Part shown: in pieces, positions 34,900 through 47,315 of the stretch
Layout of the letters: every line of letters starts with the position of its first letter
How positions within the stretch are numbered: the stretch's first letter is position 1
Assembly (NCBI GenBank): GCA_016647705.1
Contig: CM028334.1
Coordinates: 2,418,001 to 2,482,000 of the forward strand
DNA length: 64,000 nt
From: Eucommia ulmoides
Lineage: Eukaryota; Streptophyta; Magnoliopsida; Garryales; Eucommiaceae
Direction of reading: 5' to 3'
The notes under the pieces: model-generated
Database searches by the model: none
Seen by the model: the letters and a program-made list of their open reading frames with translations, nothing else
Told to the model about the DNA's origin: nothing
Program-made: the position numbers and the translations under genes

Positions 34900-35140
34900 C
34901 AGTATACTTGGGGATGTGAATGGAACCCGGGGATCACATCCCCGGGTCCTAACTAATAAAAAAAAAATTAAACTGGGAACGGGCCAAAATGTTTGGCCGG
35001 TTCCCCGAGGACAGCTGCTGCAATCTGCAGTGGCTGTCCACTGCTGATGGTCAAATGAAATGACCGTTCAGCAGTGAACGGTCATTTCATTGGACTGGTG
35101 TATTTTGGACCCGGGGATCGTATCCCCGGGTCCAAACTAT
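34710..35140. repeat. Left TIR of the MULE with hairpin-forming palindromes
   Basis: It contains GGACCCGGGGATCGTATCCC and its partner arm at about 35109-35135, a similar one at about 34908-34948, and a stem CAAATGAAATGACCGTTC/GAACGGTCATTTCATTGG at about 35052-35094. About 200 bp (34830-35050) have no counterpart in the right TIR. Confidence 0.75.
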
Positions 35141-37122
35141 TTAAATACCCCCCCTCTCAGTCATTTTTCTTTTACCGATTGTTTGTTCCTCCTGCCTTTG
35201 TTTTTTTTACCGATTGCTCCTGCTGCTTTGCTCCCCTTTGCCGACTGCCACCAAATTTGTTTCCTCTCTTCATAATTTCTTTCCTCTTCTTCACTAAGCC
35301 AGTAACAATTTTTTTTTTTACGGTAGTTGTTCATTAAAGATTGTTTACAACTTTACTTCAGAATTTCTTCCTCTTACTAAAAGTAAGTTTTTTTTTTTTT
35401 TAATTTGTTTTGTTTAATTTATTTATTAGTTTGATTTGATTAATATGTTTTGTAATTGTTTAATTATTTAATTTATTAGTTAGTTACTTTTGTTTAGATG
35501 TTAATTCAATTAATTTTTAAAAATATCATAAAAAATATTAGAATATAAATTAGTTAATTAATTAGTTTGGAGAGCACCTAGCTCAATCTATTTTGTAGCC
35601 GAAAATAGAAACAAGCCTTCTCTTACTATCTTAATCAGGAAAAAAACATGGGAGGAAAGGGCCTTCAAATTTCAAAATTCAACTATCCATCGACTTAATT
35701 TACAAAGATTTGGCCTGAAGATATTAAACATAAAAAAAACAAATAAAAAAAAAATAAAAAATAAAAAATAAAAAATTACTTGTTAACTAATAACTTCTCT
35801 TGGCCTGAAGATATTAAACGATTTATTAATCCTGAAATAATAGTACTATAAGAATACAATTATTACATCATTTTGGGGATATTGCACTTTATCCCCCTTA
35901 TACTATGATCCATTTTTATTTTAGCCCCTTGAATTTTGGACTTAAGTGTATACTTGTCATTACAAAATGAGTTAGAGCTAACAAGGTGTTATTAATTTGG
36001 TTTTCTTTTTGAAATTTGTTCTCGAAAATTTTTTGGAAGTTGTTTTTAAAAATTATGATGAGTTATTTGGTTTAGTTTGAAAAATAGATTATTTATTAAT
36101 AATAGTGTTAAAAAAAATGTAGTTAGTTGGAATATGCTGTTGAAAAAGTGAGATAATAATAATATTTGTTGGGTTAATTTGTGGTAGAAAAAAATTGTAG
36201 AAAAAATAAAAAATAAAGATGGTATTCGATTCGTGCTTTAATTAGGTATTAGATTAGATTTGCGAAATATTAATTGACTAATGTAGCTCTAAGAGTTTTC
36301 TTTGAAATAAACACATATATTGATCTGTAGATGAAATGACATTTTCTCTTCGCCGTAAATTGCGAAATTTTTATAGTTGAAATCTCCATGTATTAGAAGA
36401 GTTGAAGTACGAGAATTTGACTAGTCCATTCAAATAAACACATTTGTTGATCTGTAGATGAAATGACATTTCCTCTTGACCTTATAATTGCGAAATTTTT
36501 ATAGTTAAAATTTGAGTAAAAGTACGAGAATTTGACTAGTCCATTAAACCGACCAATTACAATAGAAGATATTTTATAGACTTTCACTTCCCTTTCACAC
36601 CGTTATATGTAAAAAAACTTCACGTGAAACTTCTGTTGTTTGAAAAGATTAAAAATTTAGGTGTGAAAAAATTGGAAGTGTTGAATTCTAGTTTATAAAA
36701 ATTTAAGCGTTCAATTTGTTAAATAGTAAATTTATTAATTATTTCATATTTAAAAATTTCTATCTCATTCATTTTGATCCTGCACAAATTTCTATTTCTA
36801 AAAAAAAAATTCTTTATAATATATTTTCTCGAATTTGTTAGTTAATTTAATTTTTTAATATGTTTGGAAAAATTATTTTATTATTTTTAAATAAATATAT
36901 TTTAATTTTTTAAAGTTAAAGTTAAAATAATTATTAAATAAATTAAAGATAAGTAAAATGTTAAAGATTGAAAATAAATTATAAAAAATGTTAACTTTAC
37001 GTGGAATATAAAAAATGAACACTATAAACAATTGGTATTTGAACATACTTTTGTGATTGAGTTTTGTTTGATGATAATATATTCTTATTTTGTTTTGGCT
37101 TGTGAAATGATAACCGTTTGAA
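35141..37122. other. MULE 5' non-coding region
   Basis: AT-rich, with pyrimidine-rich leader-like sequence at 35150-35340. A segment around GTACGAGAATTTGACTAGTCC occurs twice (36408 and 36520), a small internal duplication. No gene. Confidence 0.5.
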
Positions 37123-39920
37123 ATGGATCACGTTCGGTTGTTATTATATTGGGGTGGTAGAATATTGGAAGGTACCGAGTTCGAGGCTTCTTACAGTACA
37201 TCATTTGTAAAATTTTTGGTTGTTCGTAGGGGAACAACCTTGAATGAATTAATTGAGATGCTAAAACCGTGTGTTTTTTAGGATGGGGCTGCTGGAATTT
37301 TGAAATTAAAGTGTAGGATGCCGATGGCTCTTTTGGAGAGGAATTTTAAATATACTTTGTTTTCTATTGGGGACGACTTAGCATTAAACCAAATGCTTGA
37401 GTTACCTCTTTGCATATTACCGCTTCTTGCTGTTGAGATGTATGTAGAAATAGAAGGAGTATTTGATCATAGTTTGAATTTTTCCCTCAAACTAGTCATT
37501 TTACTCACTTAATGACTCAGAGTTTTACTCCGAACAGTACCCAATCGGACCCTATATTTTTTTGCTATAATATTACACCGTTCCACCCCCATACATTCCA
37601 GAACAATACCATTCCCACAATATTCCCATATCGCACCCCCAATTAGTTGAGTCTAATTTCACCGTCCCACCCCTACATTCCAGAATAAGAGCATTCACAT
37701 ACTATAATTGATCGTGATCATGGCACCAGTTCCGTTATTCCACATCACCATTTTTCGCTAAGTAGTTCACTGCAATACAACACAAGTAATTATGGTGGTG
37801 ACTTTGATATAGTTGATAGTCACGGTGTGACAGAAGAAGAGTTAGATACGAATGTTGTGTTGGAGCCTGAGGAGTACGATGGGAATGGGGACGAAGATCT
37901 AGATGTTGGGCCTAGCGGGCAAGGGAGTCACAATCAGCAATTTGAGTTGGACAAGATTATTCCATTTTTCAATAACTTGGAGTGGGGTGATGATGATGAC
38001 ATGGTGAAATACAAGCCGAAGTTGAGAAAACATTTTCGGACACCGGAGATGGATAAATTTCGTATCGGTATTGTCTTTAAAAGACAAGAAACATCTCCAA
38101 AATGCCGTAAAATATTACCACATCATGAAGAACAAAGAGTATGGTGTGGTGCGAACGAAACCACATCTTTGAGTGGTTAAATGCTTGCATGGATGCGGTT
38201 GGAGGTTGCGGGAGATTATGAAAAAAGTCACGATATGTTTCAGATTACGCAGTATGAGGTCCAACACACATGTTTTTATAATCATACGGACTTAGATCAT
38301 AAAAATATGGATGCTGGTATGATTTCGAACTTAATACTTGGACAAGTTGAACATGATCCAGAATTAAAGATGAGTGTTATCGTGGCTTACGTGAAAGATT
38401 CTTAGGGATTCTAGGTCTCCTATCGAAAAGCTTGGTTGGCTAGATCTAAGGACATCGAGACCTTGTTCGGAGATTGGGACAAATCATATCAGAAGTTGCC
38501 GAAGTTTATGGTCGTATTGCAGTATTACAATCCGGGTACGGTTATCGAGTAGAGCACTGTTCCGACTGATATGCCTAGCTACATGAGGTTTGACATAGTG
38601 TTTTGGGCATTCAAACCTTTAGTTGATGGATGGCGTTATTGTCGACCTGTCGTCACGATTGACGGCACCCACTTGTACGGTAAATATGAGGAAAAAATCT
38701 TTTGGCTTTCACTGTCGTACCGAAGGAGGACTACCGCTGCTGGCGATGATTTATCTACATGCTTAAGCGCCATATTATCAAAGATCGTCCTTAGGTGACA
38801 TTGATATCTGACAAACACACGGCCATTCTTAGTGCGGTTGACAGCATGTGGCTTAATCAATCGAACGAGCCCGTCCGATATCACCGATTTTGTTTGCGGC
38901 ACCTTTGCAGCAATTTCAACAAAATTGCTAAAAATCAGCAACTAAAAGATCTTGCTTAGAATGCGGGTGCTGCGAACCAAATTCAAAAATACAATGCTAT
39001 CATGGAAAAGATAAAACAAATTGATGTTGAGGCACATAAGTGGTTGAATAGTATTGTAGCCTACAAATGGACCAGGGCACACGACGATGGCAAGCGTTGG
39101 GGAGTGATGGCGACCAATTACGCTGAGGTATTTAACAACTGCTTGAAGGGTGCAAGAAACGTTCCAATTACTACATTCGTGAAAATTACTTTCTATAGGA
39201 TGGTTAAATACTTCGATGTTGGTCGACAAGAAGCTCTAAAGGGATCAACTAACGGTGACATATACGTTAAACACGTTGTTGAAAAAATACAGAAATCCCA
39301 AGCTTAGTCCAAAACATACGAGATTCAGATATTTGATCGGTGCATTATTAGTTATTATTTCCTTTATTTCAGATTACATATAATTGTTGGCACACATAAT
39401 TTAATTAAATATTTTTTTTTAGAGCGAATGCAATCTATCATGTGAAAACTAGAAAGACTCTTACTGGGGGTCTGATCGTTCACTAAGTCACATTAGGGGA
39501 TAACGTTGATTGCACATGTGGGAAGTATAAAATATGGCGATATCTGTACTCCCATATGCTTACGGCCCCCCGAGTATAGTGGCAGTGATGCGTTCTAGTT
39601 TATTGTTGCTGAGTATACAGTAGTGAATCAATCGATGGCGTGAGAGTCATCTTTTCGATTGATTATTCACGAGGACTACTCGCCACAAACAAATTTGCTC
39701 AACCTAATTTCGGACCATAATAGACTTCAAGTGTTACAGCGTGGTCGACCAACATCCACTCGCATTCATAACGAGATGGATCAGTCGTGAAGAACAATGA
39801 CAAATCGATGTGGTTTGTGTTCCCAGACTGGACATGATAGACGGACGTGTCCATCCCGAACCCCGTCATACACCCAATTGATCTTGTCGCACACATTTAT
39901 TTGTAATAGATGCTATATTT
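37123..39920 (+). pseudogene. MULE transposase (mudrA-type), degraded
   Basis: The frame opens MDHVRLLLYWGGRI at 37123, the usual N-terminal motif of plant MULE transposases. An acidic linker follows (37827-37990, EEELDTNVVLEPEEYDG), then the MuDR N-terminal domain (FRIGIVFK, about 38055). The DDE domain keeps FWAFKPLVDGWRYCRPVVTI with the first Asp at 38661 and SDKHTAILSAV with the second Asp near 38810. The SWIM finger near 39507-39560 has CTCGKYKIWRYLYSH, where the expected Cys before Ser-His is Tyr. A CCHC knuckle CGLCSQTGHDRRTC ends it (39800-39860). It is broken by several stops and frameshifts. Role when intact: cut-and-paste transposition in the nucleus. Confidence 0.85.
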
Positions 39921-39929
39921 TGTTTGTTA

Positions 39930-42252
39930 CTAATAAATTAGATGCAAGTTTTGGGGGAAACAATTTCAGTTATGTCTCACCTTGGCCCGGAAGATACTTC
40001 AGTTCTCCACTTGCAAGCCCAACACAGGTCTGTATTAGTTTGGGCAGGACAGGTAAATATTTAAGCTATTACATTAATTTTATCATTTTAGTTTTTAAAT
40101 TTTTTTATGTTATTGATTTTGTCTTAATTAATGTTTTAGGATAATGGTGCGCTAGACTGTGTTGGATTTGATGTAGGGCGATGGAGAGAAGACACCCCTG
40201 CTCGAGTCGTAGAGCTGATAGAATTGGCCAAATTGTACGGTCCTTATAGGTTGTGGCCGAAGCGATTTGATAGGTGTCTGATAACCGCGTTAGTAGAGAG
40301 ATGGCATCTAGAGACGCACACTTTCCATCTACCCGTTAGGGAGATGACGATCACGCTATAGGACGCGGTTGTCTTGTTGGGGTTTCCCATGCACGGGTAA
40401 CCCGCTATCGTCTCTAATGACATGCGACTGCCAGAGAGTTGGCGGGGATTCTACTATGATCTCCTCAGCGTGGCATCGCCGGAGGGTGTGATAAGGAACG
40501 GTTGTTTGAAGCTTAATTGGCTAAAGGCAACATTCAACCAAGTTCTTGAAGATGCAGGCGGAGAGGCCATGCATTGCTACGTATGGGCATATTGCTTGAT
40601 TCTGCTTGGCACGATATTGCTGCCTGATAAATCGCAGAACATGGTCAAGCTTGCCTACCTCCCACTTCTCCGCGACTTGACACTTCTGGTCAAGTATAGT
40701 TGGGATAGTGCGATATTAGCGGTCCTGTACCGCGAGCTATGCAAGGCGGCGAAGGGCACAAGCGAATGTTGTCCCTATTCCTGATTATAATCAAGCATAC
40801 GAAGAGTTGGCTTTGGAGAACTTTTTGTTTCTAGCGGTTCCGAGGGGTGCCTGGTAAGTAATTAGTATTTTATTTTTTATTTCATTATCATATAATGGAA
40901 ATTGTCATCCATATTTAGTTAAATTTATGGTTATTTTATTGGTATACAGATGGACCTTTGAATTCCATTTGGAAAACTGACCGATGCATGTTCTGATCGT
41001 CTATCGCGATCAGTTAGATCAATTGCAGAATGACGAGGTTAGTTATTTATTTACGTCAATTTTTTTATTTTATTTTTTTATTTACATATATTTTGGATAG
41101 GTCGTTTGGATGCCCTATCTCCTGCCGGGTTTGCCTCCATATACTAGAGATGGGGAAGAAATATAGATGACAGAGCTGCCCTTCATCTGCTACGACATTG
41201 TCGTGTATACGTATGCCCTGCGCGTGCTACGACAATTCGATTATCAGTAACCGATTCCTGAGCCATGTATTTGGGATCAGATATTGCACAACACTAGTCG
41301 GCGAGGACACTACGGTGCTAACTGGACTGTGATACACCGCTAGCATATAGCTGCGTGGAACAGTCGACAAGCACCAGATATGGGAAGTTTGGTGCGGGGG
41401 ATAGGGGTTGACCATGAATACATGAACTGGTATTGGAGAATTACACGAAGGTTCTTGGTCAACCAGGAGTACCAACCCGAGTTTAGTTATCTAGCTACAG
41501 GGGGATGAGCAAGGTTAGAGGTATGATCACATTGACTATACTATCTACTTACTTATTTATGAGTTTGATTATCTTATTATTATTCTTGGATTAACTTAAC
41601 GATCATATGTGTTTTGTAGGATCCGGAAGTATCGCAGCTGATGCGCTTGAGTTTTCTTTTTCTGCGGATGCATACTCTAGACTCATACCATGAGATGGTG
41701 AGGGCTGTCTACACCGCTACCACGGGGGCGGTGTATCGTCGGGTACCGCGCCATATGCCAGAACAAGTTCATCCATCTCCTCAGCCTTCTCCCCAGCCAT
41801 AGACTACTGACGGCCACCATCCAAGTAGTGTGGGTGATGCCGGACCTTCTACATCGTACAACATGGGTGCCGATACCGGACTATCTAGTATGTGCGGCAT
41901 GGGTGAGGATGTTGGGCCGTCCGACGTGTATCAGATGCATGACCCTTATTTGCATTACGCATCGCAACTAAGTACATGACCATCATCCTCATTCGTCACT
42001 CCGGAGATAGACGAAATTATTTCAACTTCAGGCATCATTCTTTCGGTGGCATTTGTTGAACCCACAAGATTACAAAGACAAGTGTCACTAGTGCCGTGGT
42101 TCGGGGACGACGTCGATGTCACCCCAGGGATTATGCAATAGTCATTCATGAACTTTGGACAAGTTACACAAGTTCATGAGGAGGCTGATGAACCTCCTAT
42201 TGCTCAACGACGAGGGCAGATGAACATCCGACGTAGGGGTTGCGGTACATAG
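39930..42252 (+). pseudogene. Plant mobile domain (PMD, MAIN-like) gene carried by the MULE
   Basis: Exons encode ALDCVGFDVGRW, ELAKLYGPYRLW, ALVERWHLETHTFHLPVREM, LLGFPMHG and later WIDYRQ-equivalent and HREYM-like stretches (DHEYMNWYWRITRRF), typical of PMD/MAIN-like proteins. Likely introns are 40052-40140, 40855-40949, 41037-41100 and 41521-41620, each GT...AG. The tail is Pro/Ser-rich and ends QMNIRRRGCGT before a stop near 42252. In-frame stops occur (for example in the TITL.DAVVLLGF stretch), so it is probably not translated whole. Known PMD proteins MAIN and MAIL1 act in the nucleus in transcription and silencing, and PMD genes occur in transposons; a role in countering silencing for the MULE is inference. 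Confidence 0.8.
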
Positions 42253-42870
42253 TTAGTTATGTAGTTGATAGTTTAGCTATAGGAATGTAAATACATTTTT
42301 TTTGTAAATATATAGTTATATAGGAATGTATATAGTTAATAAATACATTTTTTTGTAACGTTAGTAGATTTAAAAAGTTATTGATCTACTGTATATATTG
42401 CTTTGCAAATGGATACAGAATTTGAATGGGAGATCGAGTAATGTGTCAAACAATTCAAAAAGATTCTTAACAAGCATATAAAATATATTTTTTACTCCAT
42501 CTTCGAGACTTGTATATACATATTTATTCATCTTGATTTTGAAAGATTATTTTTCGAAGGTAGACATGATATAGAAATTAAAGGCGAAACAACTTAACAT
42601 AATATTAAAGGTGAAACAACTTAACATAATTATAAACATTATATTGAAATTAAACGTGTTAACAAGTATAATTAATTATAAAAAAAATATTACATAAATT
42701 AGAAACATGTTTAATGGTGTTTATTACAAAACTCATAACAAAGACAATACATAAGAAATACAGTCTATAACATCACGAAAATAGTGACAAAAAAAACACA
42801 CACTTAAAAAAACAGTTGAACTACAAAAAAATATTTATTCTTCATTGGACATGTACCCCTCAAACAAATA
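42253..42870. other. MULE non-coding sequence between convergent ORFs
   Basis: AT-rich, with a short repeat of AAAGGCGAAACAACTTAACATAA at about 42579 and 42606. It lies between the 3' ends of the PMD gene and the antisense ORF and may hold terminators for both. No gene. Confidence 0.5.
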
Positions 42871-43341
42871 TTAATTGTTATTTATGACGTTACGGTATTC
42901 ACTTGGAGAGAGTGCTCTGTTGCTTGCAACTACCATTTTATTGTCTAGTTGTAGTAGATAATATCGATTCTTGCGCAACAACCTTCGATTATTCTCCAAG
43001 CAATTTCGTGTAATTGCATTTTCGATCTTGATTGTGTCATCAATTATACATCGTTTAGGCATCTGAAGACTTCAACGATGTGGAACTGGTGCATTAAGAT
43101 CTCACAAATGAGATACAAGATTGTTAGACTCATTCACCCTGTATTCCCTTTCTTGACGTAGACCGACACGATACTCTATCGGGTTGGTGTCTTGATCACT
43201 CCAGTAGTCATCATAATATGGTTGTAGAACCCAACATCTTTAGTAATCCCACAGTCCAAGCCAACCCCAAACACCGTTCGAGTTCTCTTCACTTGAAAAA
43301 CCCAATGAACTTTCTTCACTTGAATTAATATTTGAAGACAT
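42871..43341 (-). pseudogene. Antisense passenger ORF b in the MULE, unknown family
   Basis: A single minus-strand frame of 157 codons from ATG at 43341 to a stop at 42871, interrupted by three stops but with no frame change. The N terminus is Ser/Glu-rich (MSSNINSSEESSLGFSSEEN), the middle aromatic and acidic (YYDDYWSDQDTNPIEYR), the C terminus basic then polar (NNRRLLRKNRYYLLQLDNK, ending SPSEYRNVINNN). The preserved frame argues it was once coding. I do not recognise the family. Confidence 0.5.
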
Positions 43342-43615
43342 GATGAAAATTATAGTCTGAATAATTTCTTTACAAATATTATACTGCACAAAAAATTAGA
43401 ATTTTTTAAAACATAATTATTGAAAAATGATGTTTTAGAACTTATATACACGAGGCTTAACTAAAAAAAAAAAAAAAAACCAATACTACCTATCAATTGA
43501 AAGAGAGAAAATCAGTTGTTTGGTAAAAGTAACGTTATTATAATTTAACGTAGAAACGATACATTAGACTTCAAAGAAAATAATAGTTAAACTGCAATTC
43601 ACCAACGTGAAAACA

Positions 43616-44020
43616 TTAAACATTACTTTCATCATCAGACATTTCAATGTTTGACTGATATTGAGGTTTCATTGGGCATCTTATGTAAGTATGCACTTCG
43701 GCAACCAAATCTTGTTCGAGACGCTCACGTGCCGTCGTTTCAAGCTCGTGTTGAAAAATTCAAATTTGCATTCGGTTATTTTCTTCGCGGTAGTGATGCA
43801 ACGCCATCTGAAGGTTATGCGGCGTGTCTATTGGCATTATTCTAGCCAATTGATGCACTATTTGAATATTATATTGTTTGCATCCGTCCACCATAACCTC
43901 TGATTGATTGACATGATAAGTGTATTCCTCATATATTCTTACAACCCACTGTGAATAGTAACGACATCTTGGATTTAAAGAGTATGAGAATTCACCTTTT
44001 AAAAGCCAGTGACGTTCCAT
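43616..44020 (-). pseudogene. Antisense passenger ORF a in the MULE, unknown family
   Basis: Starts MERHWLLKGEFSYSLNPRCR at 44020 and runs 134 codons to 43616 with one internal TGA (43760-43762). It is rich in Tyr, Glu and His, has YYSQWVVRIYEEYTYHVNQ and ends with the acidic tail EMSDDESNV. Upstream sequence on the minus strand is AT-rich and near the right TIR, which could supply a promoter. No known domain recognised. It may be a separate gene or the upstream exon of the same gene as ORF b. Confidence 0.5.
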
Positions 44021-44560
44021 TGAACGATACAAATCTCTCAACGTTTATATTTTTCATTCCTTATAATTTTAATAATAAAATAAATTATTGACAGAATAAA
44101 AAAAAAAAATTAAAAAAATAATAAAATAATTTTTTCAAACAAATTAAAAAAATAAATTAACTAACAACTAAATTAAAAAATTAAACTAATTAACTAACCA
44201 ACTATCTAACAAATTAAACTAACTAACTATCTAACAAATTGAATAACTAAACTACCAAATTAAATTAAATGACTACTTAACTAACAAAAGTAACTAACTA
44301 AAAAATTAAATAATTAAACAAATACAAAACATACTAATTAAACCAAACTAATAAATAAGTTAAACAAAACAAACAAAAATCAATTTACCTTTAACAGGAG
44401 GAAGAAAATTTGAAGTGAAGTAAAAATATCTTGATGAATAACTCCCGTAAGAAAAAGAGAAATAAGGAAATGTATTCGGAGGAGGAAAGAAAAAACCTAA
44501 TATTCGGGAGAAGGAAAGAAAAAACGCTAAGGAAAATTTAGCTCACAATAAAAAAAAACT
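44021..44560. other. MULE right-hand non-coding region
   Basis: AT-rich, dominated by degenerate AACTAACTAAC/AATTAAA repeats (44150-44350). It may be the leader of the antisense ORFs. No gene. Confidence 0.5.
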
Positions 44561-44792
44561 TACAAGAAGGTCGAGTATTTAAATATTTTAGACCCGGGGA
44601 TACGATCCCCGGGTTCGAAATACACCAGTCAAATGAAATAATCGTTCATTTCGTTTGACCGTCAGCAGTGAACCCCGGGTTCTAGTACCCGGGGATCTAA
44701 ACTCTGGGTAGAGCTCTTTTGGTAAATAAGTTTAAATCAGGTTAGTTTCAGTACTTTTTATTTATTTAAAATGGATTTAAATGGTAAAAGAC
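44561..44792. repeat. Right TIR of the MULE
   Basis: Inverted counterpart of 34710-34830 and 35040-35150, including the palindrome GACCCGGGGATACGATCCCC with its closing arm at about 44591-44616 and CCCCGGGTTCTAGTACCCGG near 44673. Confidence 0.8.
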
Positions 44793-45565
44793 TCATACTT
44801 TGAAGTAAAAATATTTTTTATTTTTTATTTTGAAGTAAAAATATTTTGGAATGAAAGGTAATAAAAAAATAGGACTATTCCAAAATATTTTTACTTCCAT
44901 TCCAAAATATTTTTACTTCAAAAATCCAAAGTGAAATTCAACTATTACTTTATATCTAATTTATTTATTTATTTTTACTTTATTATTTATCACTTTTTTA
45001 TTATTAATAAACTAAAAATATTTTTTTAGTTTCAATTGAATTCAAGTAAAAATTCAATTTGGTCGACAGGATGTCCTATTCGGTTGACAGGTTATATCAA
45101 AACATGCAATTTAAATCTACTATTTTCAACGGTCGACTGATTTGTCAAGTCGGTCAACCGAGTGGATAGTTTTCAGAACTTTTTACCTCACTGTTTTAAC
45201 CGGTTAAACGTTTGACTTATTCGATCGACCGTTTGACCTCACTTTTAAATTAAAATTACAACAATTAAAGAAATTATAATTAACAAACAAATAAAGTTTT
45301 CTTTATAAAAAAACGAAATTAAAAAAAAAAAGTGTAAAAACTAAAAAACAAAAAAAAAATGTTCAAAAAGAAATAATGGTCAAACTTTAGGTGTATAAAG
45401 TGTCACAAATGCTTGGATTTTTTTCAAAAACCAAGTTCATTTTTCATTTTCGTTCTCTCTCTCTCTCTCTCCTCTCTCTTTCCTCTTTCCTTTTTCTCTC
45501 TCTCTCTCTTGGCAAAAAAGGGACTTAGTCTCGGCGTTCAACTTGGCAAAAAAGGGACTACTAAC
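44793..45565. mobile_element. Partial copy of a foldback-type element
   Basis: Matches the centre and right arm of the 60351-62512 foldback element (AAGTAAAAATATTTT inverted units, then GGTCGAC/GGTTGAC-rich sequence, then CTCTCTCT and GGCAAAAAAGGGAC). Truncated on both sides. No gene; the 71-codon frame at 45413 is low complexity. Confidence 0.6.
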
Positions 45566-47315
45566 CAATTCTCAAATTTACCTATTAACCAAAAAAAAGG
45601 GAAACATGCAGAACATAAATTTACCTAGTTCTAGCGTATATTATTGCTCCAAGAAACAATATCTGGAGTAGAACAAAACATCGAGAAAAAAATAATAAAG
45701 TAACGCTCCAAGACATACAATTTTCAAATCTTGCCTATTAACCAAAAAAAAACGGAAACAAAACAGAAATTTACCTGGTTCTAGCGTATATTATTGCTCC
45801 AAGAAACAATATCTGGAGTAGAACAAAACATCGTGCAAAAATAATAAAGTAACGCTCCAAGATACAATATCTGGTTCTATTTCTGGGAAATTACCAACAA
45901 ATTTTGGCACAGAAACACTAAAGTAACGCTACTTCCTTCAACAATAAATTTCAAGTATCAAATAGAGAAGAATGTTGAGGAAAATATAACATGAAGGAAA
46001 ACCAAAGGGTTTAAAGCTTCATACTGGAGAATCTTCCATCAAATTGAATCCAACTGCTAAGTTTGGATATCACCTTAATGTAAAATTCACTACCAGTAAT
46101 TAAAAAAAAATATCTAAATCACTACCGGTAATTCAAAAAAAAAAAAAACTATCTCTAATTTCAAAAAGCTCACCTTGTATTGGTTGATCGGTTCAATGAA
46201 AGATGTTGTCAACTCGATTCAATAGGACCTACAAAATAAAACAAAAATTAGAAAACAGAAACATAAAAATAGAAAATACATAAAACAAAAATACGGTTTA
46301 GATTGGAAAAAACTATTACCGAACAACTAAATATATATAAAAAAGAATACCCTAATTAATTTGGACCATGTTGCTGACAGAGGAACCCCATTGCGGGGAG
46401 TCCGACTCTTGTAGTAATCGTAACAAAAATAGAAACGAACAATCGGACTGTAAACTCAACAACCAAATAGCAACCAAAAAAAGGAAATCAATGTGTTTTT
46501 GTTCCCAGGAAATTTAATGATTTTAAATAGTATGCCAAATCAAATACATAGGTAATGCAATCAAATGTAAAAGTGCTTCTAAACTCTAAGAACAATCAGA
46601 TTCATGAAACTACTCTAATTCATAAACTAAACAAATAATATAACTCACACATACACTGACCGGGCCATATCTAGCAAAATCGAACCTTGATTGGCCAGAT
46701 CTAGGTGGACGGCGGTGCCGTCTGGAGGGCGGCGATGACTGGTAACCCCCCTTCTACTGAGAACGAATTGAACAAATCTAGAGTTAATCCATCCAATGAA
46801 AGCGATCGTGAACGGTGGAGAAGTGGATCGAGTAGTGAATGAACAAATCTTACAAAATAGCGGATGAGAGAGACCTACATGATGATTTCGTCGACCAATC
46901 ACACGAAATCGACCACGAAGATGGTGGCGCGAAGACGTGTGAGGCGTGAGATCGACGGCGACGGTGGTAGTGACGGCGGCCTCCAAAGCGGAGAGTGAGA
47001 ATGAGATAGAGATAGAGGAATTGGGTGAAGGTGAGATCGTGATACTGAGAGAGAGACGGCGCGAGATCGACGACGGTAGTACTGGCGGCGGCCTCCAAAG
47101 CAAAGAGAGAGAGATAGAGAGAGAGGGGTAGGGTGAGGCCGTGAGGGTGAGAGAGACGGTAGAGAGAGAGATTTTGAAATGATGGAGATTAGGATTAGAT
47201 TGTAGGGATATTAGGGTTAGATTAGTATGTTAATCTGGACCGTTCGTTATGGGGGAATAAAGAGTGATTGAGATTCACCTAGAGAGCTTATGTACGTCTT
47301 ATTTTATTAAATAGA
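45566..47315 (-). mobile_element. Helitron-like element, copy H1, 3' end missing
   Basis: On the minus strand the 5' end is TCTATTTAATAAAATAAGAC (47315 inward), preceded by A and, by comparison with the uninterrupted block at about 8690, inserted between A and T. It shares its body with 53213-54305 and 63050-64000. Internal parts: a duplicated ~115-bp CT-rich exon-like unit (46930-47100), a long frame also open in the other copies, and a 150-bp tandem duplication at 45618-45870. No Rep/helicase gene, so non-autonomous. Confidence 0.6.
45618..45870. repeat. Tandem duplication inside H1
   Basis: Two ~150-bp copies around CTAGCGTATATTATTGCTCC and ATATCTGGAGTAGAACAAAA; only one copy is present in the relative at 63150-63250. 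Confidence 0.8.

Larger units (their letters stand above)
34710..44792. mobile_element. 10-kb Mutator-like element (MULE) with plant mobile domain gene
   Basis: Long terminal inverted repeats begin GTCTTTTACCATTTAAATCC at 34710 and, on the opposite strand, at 44792. They share GATTTAAACTTATTTACCAA and a series of CCCGGG palindromes. Inside are a degraded transposase gene (plus), a plant mobile domain gene (plus, introns visible) and two antisense ORFs of unknown family. All coding parts carry stops, so this copy is not autonomous now. A 9-bp target duplication was not found; the right flank is foldback-element sequence rather than the expected continuation of the left spacer, suggesting rearrangement. 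Confidence 0.8.

Noticed and set aside
34701-44801. Exact 9-bp target duplication for the MULE
   Set aside because: Left flank AATATTGTC and right flank ATACTTTGA do not match, and the right flank belongs to another repeat.
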